7,099 bases of DNA, taken from contig NVRL01000001.1 in assembly GCA_002732645.1 (NCBI GenBank), positions 16,687 through 23,785 of the forward strand, given 5' to 3'. Under the pieces are notes generated by a model, which saw only the letters and a program-made list of their open reading frames with translations, was not told the origin of the DNA and made no database searches. The position numbers and the translations under genes are program-made. Numbering within the stretch: the stretch's first letter is position 1; every line of letters starts with the position of its first letter. Shown here piece after piece: positions 1 through 6,766 of this stretch. This DNA comes from Sulfurimonas sp. GTDB lineage: Bacteria > Campylobacterota > Campylobacteria > Campylobacterales > Sulfurimonadaceae.

Positions 1-396
1 AGCATCCATGAAACTAAACTAATAAGCTACTGCCACCCATTTGTGACTTTTGAAGCAACAGTATCAGAAGGTACCTATATTCGCTCTCTTGGACGTATCA
101 TAGCTCATAGACTTGGATTAGAGCATGGAAGTCTAAGTGCACTGGAGAGACTCTGTGAGGGACAGTTTAGATTTGATGAGGAAAAAGCTCTAGATATTAA
201 AAAATCTTTGAATATTCCTAAGAATTTATACCTTGGAGATAGCGATAATCTCAAATATGGAAGAGTTCTTGCTTTAGAAGATTTAGAGATACAAAAAGAT
301 GGATATTATTGGTTAGATAATGGCGATAATATTTCTGTTATAAATATAGAAAATCAAATTGTGAAATATGAACTAGGCAGGATATATACATGTTAG
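1..396 (+). CDS. truB: tRNA pseudouridine(55) synthase TruB, C-terminal part (5' end outside window)
   Basis: TruB isomerises uridine 55 in the T-arm of tRNAs to pseudouridine in the cytoplasm. The frame is open from base 1 and gives about 131 residues to a TAG at 394-396. The segment [16 protein letters not shown] (from base 49) matches the conserved TruB strand in which Ser/Cys-x-GTYIRSL lies near the active site. A short C-terminal tail follows, as is usual for the compact Campylobacterota form. The catalytic aspartate lies upstream and is not visible, so activity cannot be judged here. The last 7 bases overlap the start of csrA, so the two are probably translationally coupled. The truB-csrA-ispE order is familiar from this phylum. 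The name rests on the motif plus the context. Confidence 0.9.
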   Translation, partial: SIHETKLISYCHPFVTFEATVSEGTYIRSLGRIIAHRLGLEHGSLSALERLCEGQFRFDEEKALDIKKSLNIPKNLYLGDSDNLKYGRVLALEDLEIQKDGYYWLDNGDNISVINIENQIVKYELGRIYTC

Positions 397-620
397 TATT
401 AGCTAGAAAATTAGATGAATCAATTGTTATCGGTGATAATATAAGTGTAAAAATTATATCTATCGATAAGGGTGTAGTTAAACTAGGTATAGACGCACCA
501 AGAGATATTTCTATTGTTAGAAATGAGCTCTTAGAAGATGTAAAAGATTTAAATATTGCTGCTTCAAAAGAACATAGTCATGAAGACTTGAGTCTACTTA
601 GTAAGATTATTAAAAAATAG
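390..620 (+). CDS. csrA: carbon storage regulator CsrA
   Basis: CsrA is a small dimeric RNA-binding protein that binds GGA motifs in mRNA leaders and usually blocks translation. In Campylobacter it controls flagellin synthesis and is antagonised by FliW (family knowledge). The protein has 76 residues. It begins MLVLARK, has the IGD turn at 14-16 and [14 protein letters not shown] at 33-46. The key RNA-binding residues L4, R6 and R44 are all present. About 25 residues follow the core (roughly 52-76). This tail is longer than in the 61-residue E. coli protein and is typical of FliW-regulated CsrA, so FliW control is inferred. The ATG lies inside the end of truB, with an AGG-CAGG ribosome binding stretch at 375-381. 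ispE follows 8 bases downstream. Confidence 0.95.
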   Translation: MLVLARKLDESIVIGDNISVKIISIDKGVVKLGIDAPRDISIVRNELLEDVKDLNIAASKEHSHEDLSLLSKIIKK

Positions 621-628
621 AGATAAAT

Positions 629-1405
629 ATGAAAATTTACAGAGCTTACGCTAAGGTAAATGTGTTTTTAAAAATAACAGGCATGAGAGATAATTATCAT
701 GAGATTATCTCTAGGTTTATGAGAGTTGATTCTCTCTATGATGAGTTGTGTTTTAGTAAAAAAACTAAAGATGGGTTTGAAATTATCGGAGAGTTTTCTT
801 GTGAGACTCAGCAAAATACTATATATAAGGCATATGTAGCTTTAAGAGAAGCAGTAGAATCTGAGTCTTTGGATAGACTTATGGAGACTTATGCCATAGA
901 GGTTAAAAAGTCTATACCGGCTTTTGCTGGTCTTGGTGGTGGTAGTAGTGATGCTGCGACATATTTAAAGATGTGTAACGAGGTTTTAGATTTAGGTCTT
1001 AGTCAAAACGAACTAGCAAAGATAGGGCTAAACGTCGGTGCTGATGTCCCATTTTTCATATATGGGTTTGATAGTGCAAATGTAAGCGGTATAGGTGAGA
1101 TAGTAGAAGAGTTTAAAGAAGATATCTTAGCGTTTGATATTTATACTCCAAAAGTAGAAATTTCTACACCAAAAGTATATATAAGCTATAGAGAAAATTT
1201 TTATGCACCTATAGATGCTTGTCAAATTCAAGAGTTGAAAAACAAAAGATCTCTGGAAGTTTTAGAGGATCTGAGTGCAGATGAGGCAAATGACCTTTTT
1301 AAACCTGCACTACAAGAGTATAGTGAGTTGAAAAATTACTATAAGCATGGATACTACTTCAGTGGAAGCGGAAGTAGCTTTTTTAGATTAGCTGAATTTA
1401 ATTAG
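629..1405 (+). CDS. ispE: 4-diphosphocytidyl-2-C-methyl-D-erythritol kinase IspE
   Basis: IspE uses ATP to phosphorylate CDP-methylerythritol in the cytosolic MEP pathway for isoprenoid precursors. The 258-residue protein is a GHMP kinase. The N-terminal AKVN (8-11) holds the catalytic-type lysine K9. YHEI around H24 lies in the substrate pocket region. The ATP-binding glycine-rich loop is PAFAGLGGGSSDAA (97-110). GADVPFF (137-143) carries the catalytic aspartate D139. The third GHMP motif is FSGSGSSFF (244-252). The protein ends soon after that motif and so lacks the roughly 30-residue tail of E. coli IspE; I believe this short form is normal in Campylobacterota. The start is the first ATG after the csrA stop, 8 bases away, with only a weak GAGAT-like ribosome binding site, which suggests coupling to csrA. 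Confidence 0.95.
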   Translation: MKIYRAYAKVNVFLKITGMRDNYHEIISRFMRVDSLYDELCFSKKTKDGFEIIGEFSCETQQNTIYKAYVALREAVESESLDRLMETYAIEVKKSIPAFAGLGGGSSDAATYLKMCNEVLDLGLSQNELAKIGLNVGADVPFFIYGFDSANVSGIGEIVEEFKEDILAFDIYTPKVEISTPKVYISYRENFYAPIDACQIQELKNKRSLEVLEDLSADEANDLFKPALQEYSELKNYYKHGYYFSGSGSSFFRLAEFN

Positions 1406-1429
1406 CAAATCCAAACCTTAATTAATCCA

Positions 1430-1438
1430 TGTTAAAAT
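1430..1438 (+). promoter_or_regulatory. candidate extended -10 promoter ahead of smpB
   Basis: The string TG-T-TAAAAT (TG at 1430-1431, hexamer at 1433-1438) fits the extended -10 pattern TGnTAnAAT used by the main sigma factor in Campylobacterota, where a clear -35 box is often missing. It lies in the only gap above 20 bases in the window. Transcription would start near 1445, leaving a leader of about 40 bases. No -35 box is visible. The assignment is based on pattern and position only, in AT-rich DNA where chance matches are common. Confidence 0.45.
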
Positions 1439-1453
1439 TATAAAAATATTTTA

Positions 1454-1465
1454 GACTATATAGTC
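1454..1465 (+). repeat. perfect 12-base palindrome in the smpB leader
   Basis: GACTATATAGTC reads the same on both strands. It sits between the candidate -10 box and the ribosome binding site AAGGAAG (1469-1475). Its place just after the predicted transcription start could suit a repressor site, or a very short hairpin near the ribosome binding site. A 12-base palindrome can also arise by chance, and no regulator is indicated nearby. Confidence 0.35.
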
Positions 1466-1482
1466 AAGAAGGAAGATTAAAT

Positions 1483-1935
1483 ATGGGCGAAACAGTAGCT
1501 AAAAATAAGAAAGCCTATTTTGATTACTTTTTAGAAGAAAAATTTGAAGCAGGATTGGTTCTTCAGGGTAGTGAAGTAAAAGGTATACGAGCAAACAGAG
1601 TAAACTTAAAAGATAGTTTTATCCGTTTTGTAAAAGGCGAAGCATTTTTATTTAATGCTCACATAGGAAGACTAGCGACAACGCATCACTACTATACACA
1701 TGAGGAGAGAGGGAGTAGAAAACTTCTTTTGCATAAAAAACAGCTTATTAAAATGAAAAAAGCTGTTGACCAAGGTGGTTACACGATAGTACCTCTACAA
1801 CTCTATTTTAATGCAAGAAATCTTGTAAAAATCCAAATTGCAATAGCAAAGGGAAAACAGTTGCACGATAAGCGCCAAGATCTAAAACAAAAAGATATGA
1901 AGCGTGATATTGCTAGAGCAATGAAGGACTATTAA
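1483..1935 (+). CDS. smpB: SsrA-binding protein SmpB (trans-translation)
   Basis: SmpB binds tmRNA and brings it to ribosomes stalled on broken mRNAs, so that the nascent chain is tagged and the ribosome is freed. The protein has 150 residues, close to the usual 150-160. Family motifs appear in order: [11 protein letters not shown] (5-15), [22 protein letters not shown] (24-45, OB-fold core binding tmRNA), NAHI (58-61), RKLLLHKKQ (79-87), [12 protein letters not shown] (98-109). The basic C-terminal tail [20 protein letters not shown] (129-148) enters the mRNA channel in the family model. A good ribosome binding site, AAGGAAG at 1469-1475, supports this start. The stop overlaps the next ATG by one base (TAATG), so the peptidase gene is probably coupled. 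No tmRNA gene is seen in this window. Confidence 0.97.
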   Translation: MGETVAKNKKAYFDYFLEEKFEAGLVLQGSEVKGIRANRVNLKDSFIRFVKGEAFLFNAHIGRLATTHHYYTHEERGSRKLLLHKKQLIKMKKAVDQGGYTIVPLQLYFNARNLVKIQIAIAKGKQLHDKRQDLKQKDMKRDIARAMKDY

Positions 1936-2792
1936 TGAAGTTTTTTATCTCTTTTTCACTTCTTGCATCTATACTCTTCTCTTTTAACGTAGATATATCA
2001 AACTCTACTATATCAAATGGACGAACAGCAATTATAGAGTTTAAGAAAGAAAAAAGCATAGAGTATAAGAGACTTGTTTTTGATAAAAAATCATACAAGA
2101 TATATAAACACCCTTTAGATGCTAAAAAAATGTATGTTCTACTTCCTGTGAGTTACTATGAAAAACCTAGTGACAAAAAAGTTGAGGTGCTTTACAGTGA
2201 AAATTCTAAAGAGAAGAGAAAGACCATATTTTTTCGTATAGAAGATGGAAAGTATAAAAAAGAGAAAATTCATGTACAAAAGTCAAAAGTAAATCCAAAA
2301 AACAAAGAAGTTAAAAAAAGAATAGCAAAAGAGTATGCTGAAGCTATGAAAATTTACGGCACATCTACCCCTATAAGTAAAATATCTTCAAAATTTATAG
2401 CTCCTATGAAGAGTAAAATAACAAGCTCTTTTGGAAAAGCAAGAGTTTACAATGATACTTTAAACGGTTATCATAGTGGAACTGATTATAGAGCTAAAGT
2501 TGGTACACCAATAAAAGCTAGTAATGATGGTGTGGTCGTTTTGGTTAAAGAGAGGTTTTACTCAGGTGGTACAGTTATACTAGACCATGGTCATGGCATT
2601 TATACTTGTTACTATCACATGAGTGACTTTGGCGTAAAAAAAGGTCAGCTTGTAAATAAAGCTGATGTTATTGGCTTATCCGGTGTTAGTGGCAGAGTTA
2701 CTGGACCGCATCTACACTTTAGTGCTAGAGTAGGTGGAGAGCAGGTTGATCCACTTCAACTTATAGAGTTACTAAATAAAAATTTATTTTAA
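1935..2792 (+). CDS. secreted M23/LytM-family zinc peptidase
   Basis: This is a predicted periplasmic peptidoglycan hydrolase that cuts cross-linking peptides. The 285-residue protein starts with a likely signal peptide (about 1-18, hydrophobic ISFSLLASILFSF). Next come a beta-rich N-terminal region (about 19-115) and a lysine-rich helical linker (about 115-140). The C-terminal LytM domain covers about 154-277. The zinc ligands are visible as H180 and D184 in HSGTD and H261 in GPHLHFS. H228 (YYHMS) and H259 match the catalytic histidines, so the site looks intact. Relatives in Helicobacter and Campylobacter (Csd/Pgp group) shape the helical cell, but I cannot say which subgroup this protein belongs to. 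Its start overlaps the smpB stop by one base. The DD-endopeptidase role is inferred from the family. Confidence 0.9.
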   Translation: MKFFISFSLLASILFSFNVDISNSTISNGRTAIIEFKKEKSIEYKRLVFDKKSYKIYKHPLDAKKMYVLLPVSYYEKPSDKKVEVLYSENSKEKRKTIFFRIEDGKYKKEKIHVQKSKVNPKNKEVKKRIAKEYAEAMKIYGTSTPISKISSKFIAPMKSKITSSFGKARVYNDTLNGYHSGTDYRAKVGTPIKASNDGVVVLVKERFYSGGTVILDHGHGIYTCYYHMSDFGVKKGQLVNKADVIGLSGVSGRVTGPHLHFSARVGGEQVDPLQLIELLNKNLF

Positions 2793-2810
2793 AAAAAAGG
2801 TATATCGCAT

Positions 2811-3404
2811 ATGACAACTTTTCAATTACTTATGCTTGGAGCTTCGGCTTTTTTTGCATTTAAAATTTTTGAACATATTCAAACACTTCAGAATCCTGAA
2901 GAAAACAAAGATAGTCAAAATCAAGATGAAGCTAAAAGTGCAGATGCATTTTCTCCTTTTGACCCTGAGGCTTTGGTAGAAAAAGCAGATGAAGCATTTG
3001 AAGAAAAAGATTTTCAAAGAGCTTTAGCACTTTTAAGCGAAGCAGATGCAAAAGAGCCAAACAACTCTGAGGTACTTTTTAAAATAGCTTATATACTACA
3101 GCAGACAAATGATAATGATGGAGCATTAAACTACTATCAACAAGCACTTGATATAGATAATAATAATGAGTTTATCCATAACTCTATAGCGACTATATAC
3201 AAGGCAAACGGTGAATTTACATCGGCTAAGATGCATCTGAGAGCGTCTCTTGAAATAGATGATGAAAATCCTTTGACTTACTATAACTTTGGGAATCTTT
3301 TAGTAGAGATGCAACACCCGGATGAGGCAATAGGTATGTATCAAAAAGCTTTAGAGTTAAATCCTGATTTTAGTGAAGCCAAAGAGGAACTGGAGAAACT
3401 TTAA
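2811..3404 (+). CDS. membrane-anchored tetratricopeptide repeat protein
   Basis: The specific function is unknown. The 197-residue protein has one hydrophobic N-terminal segment (about 4-20), likely an inner-membrane anchor. An acidic, polar linker (about 28-50) follows. Four consecutive TPR units then sit in exact 34-residue register, at about 52-85, 86-119, 120-153 and 154-187. The last is the most canonical (YYNFGNLLVEM, then DEAIGMYQKALELNP). TPRs form a superhelical groove that binds protein partners. With no membrane segment after the anchor, the repeats lie wholly on one side, and which side is not clear from the sequence. The ribosome binding site AAAAGG is at 2795-2800. The gene lies between a cell-wall peptidase and a Nif3 protein; a scaffold role near the envelope is only a guess. 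Confidence 0.85.
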   Translation: MTTFQLLMLGASAFFAFKIFEHIQTLQNPEENKDSQNQDEAKSADAFSPFDPEALVEKADEAFEEKDFQRALALLSEADAKEPNNSEVLFKIAYILQQTNDNDGALNYYQQALDIDNNNEFIHNSIATIYKANGEFTSAKMHLRASLEIDDENPLTYYNFGNLLVEMQHPDEAIGMYQKALELNPDFSEAKEELEKL

Positions 3405-3405
3405 A

Positions 3406-4128
3406 ATGAAAATATCTGAAATATATAAGTTCTTGGATAATATGTCACCATTTGAGCTACAAGAATCTTGGGATAATTCAGGTCTACTGATTGGTGATTT
3501 TAACCAGGAAGTTACAAAGATAGTACTTAGCATAGATGTCGATGAATCACTAATAGACTCCATGGATAATGACACACTTCTAATTACTCATCATCCTATT
3601 ATTTTTGGTGGATTGAAGCAGTTAGAGTTTAGTAAGTATCCTGCAAACCTAATCCAAAAAATGATCAAAAAAAATATTTCAAATATCGCAATGCATACTA
3701 ACTTTGACCAGACACATCTAAATGAGTTTGTAGCTACTGAAGTTTTGGGTTACAAAATCGCACAAAAAGATGGATTTGTTGCTTATATGGATATTGATGA
3801 AGAGTTTGATACTTTCGCAAAAAAAGTATCTTTGGCTTTTGGTCTTCCACATGCAAGATGTGTAAAAAGCTCAAATCGTGTTAAAAGAGTAGCTTTGACA
3901 ACTGGTTCTGGATGCTCTTTATTAAAATCTATAAATGCAGATTGTTTTTTAACCGGAGATGTTAAATACCACGATGCCATGGAGGCTAAAAGCATTAAAC
4001 TCTCACTAATTGACATAGGACATTATGAAAGTGAACGCTTTTTTGCAGAAATTTTACACCGTCATTTGAAAATTTTAGGTTTAGAAGCTATAATTTCATC
4101 ATCAAAGAACCCGTTCACATATATTTAA
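3406..4128 (+). CDS. Nif3-like / DUF34 dinuclear metal-binding protein
   Basis: This 240-residue protein belongs to the Nif3/YbgI family (DUF34), often annotated as GTP cyclohydrolase I type 2 homologue. Its true cellular role is not settled. The metal ligands of the family are visible: H62 and H63 in LLITHHPIIFGG, D101 in AMHTNFDQ, and H206 and E210 in IDIGHYESE. TGDVKYHDA (183-191) is another family signature. The length fits the short YbgI-like class without the extra middle domain. I chose the ATG at 3406. An in-frame ATG at 3373 would lie inside the TPR gene and add 11 residues unlike the family start, while MKISEIYKFLD is the usual N-terminus. A GGAG at 3392-3395 serves as ribosome binding site, and the TPR stop is one base away. 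The gene sits next to the zinc-ribbon gene, as in Helicobacter. Confidence 0.92.
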   Translation: MKISEIYKFLDNMSPFELQESWDNSGLLIGDFNQEVTKIVLSIDVDESLIDSMDNDTLLITHHPIIFGGLKQLEFSKYPANLIQKMIKKNISNIAMHTNFDQTHLNEFVATEVLGYKIAQKDGFVAYMDIDEEFDTFAKKVSLAFGLPHARCVKSSNRVKRVALTTGSGCSLLKSINADCFLTGDVKYHDAMEAKSIKLSLIDIGHYESERFFAEILHRHLKILGLEAIISSSKNPFTYI

Positions 4129-4143
4129 TCCAAAAGGAGACTG

Positions 4144-4860
4144 ATGAACCAGCATCTTAAACAATTAATAGACCTTTCTCACGTAGATAAAGAGATTGAT
4201 GCATTTGAGCCTCAAATCGAAGAGGCTAACTCTAAGTATGAAGCTGCATTAGCAAAAAAAGAAAGTATTGACACAGATATTGAGAACTTAAGCAATGAAA
4301 TCAAAGATGAACAGCTTAAGAAGCATAAAAATGAACTTCATTTAGCTGAACTTTCTCAAAAACTAGAAGATAACTCTAGAAAAAGCTCTGAAGTAAAAAC
4401 TGAGCGTGAAATGAAATCTCTTCAACTTGAAGAAGAGATAGCTAAAGAGCAAGTTACTTTTGCAAATGAAGAAATTGCAAGACTTGAAAAAATTATAGAG
4501 TCTAAAAAAGAGCAAGTAGAAGCTGCAAAAGTTTCACTTTCAGAAATCGATGCAAACCTAGAATCGGTAAAAGCTGAGGTTGATAAAAAACTAGAAGTAA
4601 TCAACAAAGAGAGACAAAAAGTATTTGTTGCAAAAGAAAAACTTCTTGGAACTACAAACCAAAAAGGTCTTGCTTTTTACCAAAAAATCCGTCGTTGGGC
4701 TAAAAACACTACTGTTGTACCTGTTGAAGACCAAGCTTGTATGGGTTGTCATATGTTAATCAGTGATAAGATCTTAGCAGATGTTATTAAAGCTGAAGAG
4801 ATTACAACATGTCCACACTGTGGTCGTATTCTCCATGTGGAAGCAACATCTAACGAGTAG
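4144..4860 (+). CDS. flgZ: coiled-coil zinc-ribbon protein, FlgZ/HP0958 type
   Basis: In Helicobacter pylori HP0958 (FlgZ) is needed for flagella: it stabilises the sigma factor RpoN and binds flagellin mRNA (family knowledge). The 238-residue protein here has the same build. A long charged coiled coil runs from about residue 10 to 165, rich in Glu, Lys and Leu. A basic KIRRWAKN segment (181-188) follows. The C-terminal zinc ribbon has two pairs, C199-x-x-C202 and C223-x-x-C226, so all four metal ligands are present. Its place between a Nif3-like gene and waaA matches the H. pylori order. The ribosome binding site AAAAGGAGA (4132-4140) is the strongest in the window, which suggests high expression. 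The wider family also occurs in bacteria without flagella, so the flagellar role is inferred. Confidence 0.85.
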   Translation: MNQHLKQLIDLSHVDKEIDAFEPQIEEANSKYEAALAKKESIDTDIENLSNEIKDEQLKKHKNELHLAELSQKLEDNSRKSSEVKTEREMKSLQLEEEIAKEQVTFANEEIARLEKIIESKKEQVEAAKVSLSEIDANLESVKAEVDKKLEVINKERQKVFVAKEKLLGTTNQKGLAFYQKIRRWAKNTTVVPVEDQACMGCHMLISDKILADVIKAEEITTCPHCGRILHVEATSNE

Positions 4861-4866
4861 GGCTTG
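4858..4866 (+). other. TAG-GGC-TTG junction: waaA start in the same frame as the upstream stop
   Basis: The zinc-ribbon gene ends with TAG at 4858-4860. One codon (GGC) later, in the same reading frame, TTG at 4864 opens waaA. No start further upstream is possible because the TAG blocks the frame. The nearest purine-rich stretch, GAGTAGGG (4855-4862), overlaps the stop codon and sits too close to the TTG for a standard ribosome binding site. Initiation by ribosomes finishing the upstream gene is therefore likely. Confidence 0.6.
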
Positions 4867-6030
4867 AAGCCTTTTACGCTCCTCTATTATATTTTAAGTG
4901 TGGTGCTATATTTTGTAGCACTGCCACTTCTGTTATACCTTTCATTTAAACAAAAATATAAAGAGTCTATTCCCGCACGTTTTTTTCTTTTTAAAAATCC
5001 TAAGTTTAATAGTGAAGATGGAATCTGGTTTCATGTATGCTCACTCGGTGAGTCTAAAGCATTAAAGCAAATTTTAGAGCTAGTTAAAGATAAAGAGATA
5101 AAGATAACGACTGTAACTCATACTGGTCAAGCAGAAGCTAAACGGTATGATGCAGATGTTAGATATTTACCATATGAGATGCTACTTCCGTTTTGGATAA
5201 AAAAGCAAAAGCTGCTTGTAGTCTTAGAAGCTGAATTTTGGTACATGCTTTTTGCAGTTGCAAGAGCTAGAGGAACGAAAGTAGTACTTCTAAATGCTCG
5301 CATCTCAGATAAGAGTGTAAAGAAATATTTGCAATTTGCTTGGTTTTATAAAAAGCTTTTAGCAAATGTAGAAATGATCTATGCTCAGAGTGAAGTTGAT
5401 AAAAATCGTTTTTTAGCATTGGGTGCAAAAAATATAGAGGTTATCGGAAATATAAAGTTAGCCGGAAAAATCTCTAAAACAAAAGAATATGCTAAACCAG
5501 AGCAAGAGTGTATAGTCGCAGGAAGTACACACGAGACTGAAGAAGAGTCAATCTTAAAATCATTTATTGAATACAAAAAACAAGTAGATGCAAAACTAAT
5601 AGTAGTTCCAAGGCATCCGGAGAGATTTGAGAGTGTTTATGAGCTTATGAAGAGTTATGCAGATAAGAACTCTTTAACACTTTCAAGATTTTCAGAAGTT
5701 CAAGATTTTGAGGCAGATTTGATTTTAGTAGATGCGATGGGTGAGTTGAACAATATGTATGCTATTAGTGATATAGCTATTGTTGGTGGTGCGTTTAAAG
5801 AAGATGTAGGTGGACACAATCCACTTGAACCTGCTTTCTTTGGATGCAAAATAATAACGGGTAAACATTTTCACGACCAAAAAGAGCTTTTTAAATATGT
5901 ACATCATGTACAATATGTTGAATCATATGAGATTCATAAAGCACTTTTGGCCGCAAAAGATTTACCTGCGTCTATAGTTGAACAGATAATAAACTTAGAA
6001 CCTATAGTGAACAAGATATTAGGAAAATAA
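4864..6030 (+). CDS. waaA: 3-deoxy-D-manno-octulosonic acid (Kdo) transferase WaaA
   Basis: WaaA moves Kdo from CMP-Kdo onto the lipid A precursor, at the cytoplasmic face of the inner membrane, to build the LPS inner core. The 388-residue protein starts with a membrane anchor (about 5-27). The N-terminal GT-B half has WFHVCSLGES (55-64), with E63 matching the catalytic acid, and EAEFWYML (122-129) with NARISDKS (144-151). The C-terminal half has GSTHETEEE (220-228), VPRHPERF (248-255) and GGHNPLEPAFFG (316-327), all family signatures. The start is TTG at 4864: the preceding in-frame codons are GGC and the TAG of the upstream gene, and the next alternative, GTG at 4900, would cut into the anchor. 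Kdo number (mono- or bifunctional) cannot be read from this. The gene is a little shorter than in E. coli (425). Confidence 0.94.
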   Translation: MKPFTLLYYILSVVLYFVALPLLLYLSFKQKYKESIPARFFLFKNPKFNSEDGIWFHVCSLGESKALKQILELVKDKEIKITTVTHTGQAEAKRYDADVRYLPYEMLLPFWIKKQKLLVVLEAEFWYMLFAVARARGTKVVLLNARISDKSVKKYLQFAWFYKKLLANVEMIYAQSEVDKNRFLALGAKNIEVIGNIKLAGKISKTKEYAKPEQECIVAGSTHETEEESILKSFIEYKKQVDAKLIVVPRHPERFESVYELMKSYADKNSLTLSRFSEVQDFEADLILVDAMGELNNMYAISDIAIVGGAFKEDVGGHNPLEPAFFGCKIITGKHFHDQKELFKYVHHVQYVESYEIHKALLAAKDLPASIVEQIINLEPIVNKILGK

Positions 6031-6031
6031 A

Positions 6032-6766
6032 ATGTCAAAAGAAAAAGCATATAAAATACTGGCAATGCAAGAGGGAGTTTCAAACTCTCAAGCTAAATCA
6101 ATGATAGATCGTGGTTTAGTATATGTTGGAAACAAAAAAGTAATAATTGCTCGTGGAGAGATTGACGATAAAACAGTCTTTAGAGTTCAAAAAGTAGAGA
6201 AGATTAAAACTATCTTTGAAAACGATGATATTATAGTAATTGATAAACCGGCTTATATAAACTCAGACGAACTAGAGAGACAACTTAAACCAGCAGTATT
6301 ACTGCACAGACTTGATCGTGAGACAAGTGGAGTATTGATGCTTGTTAAAAATGAAGAGTTTAGACAAAAAGCTATTAAAGAGTTTAAAAAAGATAATGTA
6401 TATAAAGAATATATTGCATGGGTAGAGGGTATTATAAGTGAGCCTGTAGAGGTTGATAAGCCTATTTTAACTCAAAGAAAAAACAACAAAGCATACTCAA
6501 ATGTATCTGGTAAAGGTAAACCTGCAAGATCAGAGTTTTTTCCGGATATCGTAAGTGCTAATAAGACAAAGGTTAAGTGTATTATCCATCATGGTAGAAC
6601 GCATCAGATAAGAACACACCTTCGCTATATAGATCATCCTATTGTAGGAGATGAGCAGTATGGTGGAAGACGTGCTAAAAGAGTAATGTTGCATGCTCAC
6701 AAAGTAAAAATACTAGGTATGGAATTTGTAGCACCTGAGCCTAAAGTATTTGTTGACTTCCAATAG
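6032..6766 (+). CDS. RluA/RluD-family pseudouridine synthase with S4 domain
   Basis: This is a predicted rRNA (or tRNA) uridine isomerase. The 244-residue protein has an N-terminal S4-like RNA-binding domain (about 1-50). The catalytic domain contains the signature HRLDRETSG (92-100) with catalytic D95, YKEYIAWVEG (124-133), GRTHQIRTHL (188-197), HPIVGDEQYGG (202-212) and LHAHKV (220-225). It is much shorter than E. coli RluD (326). Part of the loss lies between DKPAYINS (71-78) and HRLD, where the usual KPAGL-HP stretch is reduced. The target uridine cannot be deduced, so I give no symbol; it may be the counterpart of H. pylori HP0956. The ribosome binding site AGGAAA (6021-6026) lies within the end of waaA, whose stop is one base before the ATG, so the two are probably coupled. 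Confidence 0.9.
   Translation: MSKEKAYKILAMQEGVSNSQAKSMIDRGLVYVGNKKVIIARGEIDDKTVFRVQKVEKIKTIFENDDIIVIDKPAYINSDELERQLKPAVLLHRLDRETSGVLMLVKNEEFRQKAIKEFKKDNVYKEYIAWVEGIISEPVEVDKPILTQRKNNKAYSNVSGKGKPARSEFFPDIVSANKTKVKCIIHHGRTHQIRTHLRYIDHPIVGDEQYGGRRAKRVMLHAHKVKILGMEFVAPEPKVFVDFQ

Noticed and set aside
1398..1425. Inverted repeat TTAATTA / TAATTAA after ispE as a terminator
   Set aside because: The stem is AT-only with a 14-base loop and no T-run follows, so it would not form a stable terminator; such matches are common in AT-rich DNA.
1913..2098. Open frames on the - strand (for example here and at 2826-3017, 3783-4016, 4422-4607)
   Set aside because: All lie opposite well-supported genes, lack recognisable domains, and their composition reflects the antisense of AT-rich coding sequence.
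2774..2798. AAATAAA-AA-TTTATTT plus an A-run at the end of the peptidase gene as a terminator
   Set aside because: The stem has no G or C and a two-base loop, the run is A on the + strand, and the TPR gene starts at once with its ribosome binding site in this stretch.
3373..3405. Longer Nif3 protein starting at ATG 3373 inside the TPR gene
   Set aside because: The extra 11 residues do not look like the family N-terminus, and the ATG at 3406 has a GGAG at a suitable distance.
5898..5912. Inverted repeat TGTACAT-C-ATGTACA inside waaA
   Set aside because: It lies mid-gene and is explained by codons for Tyr-Val-His-His-Val-Gln; no promoter or site is suggested nearby.
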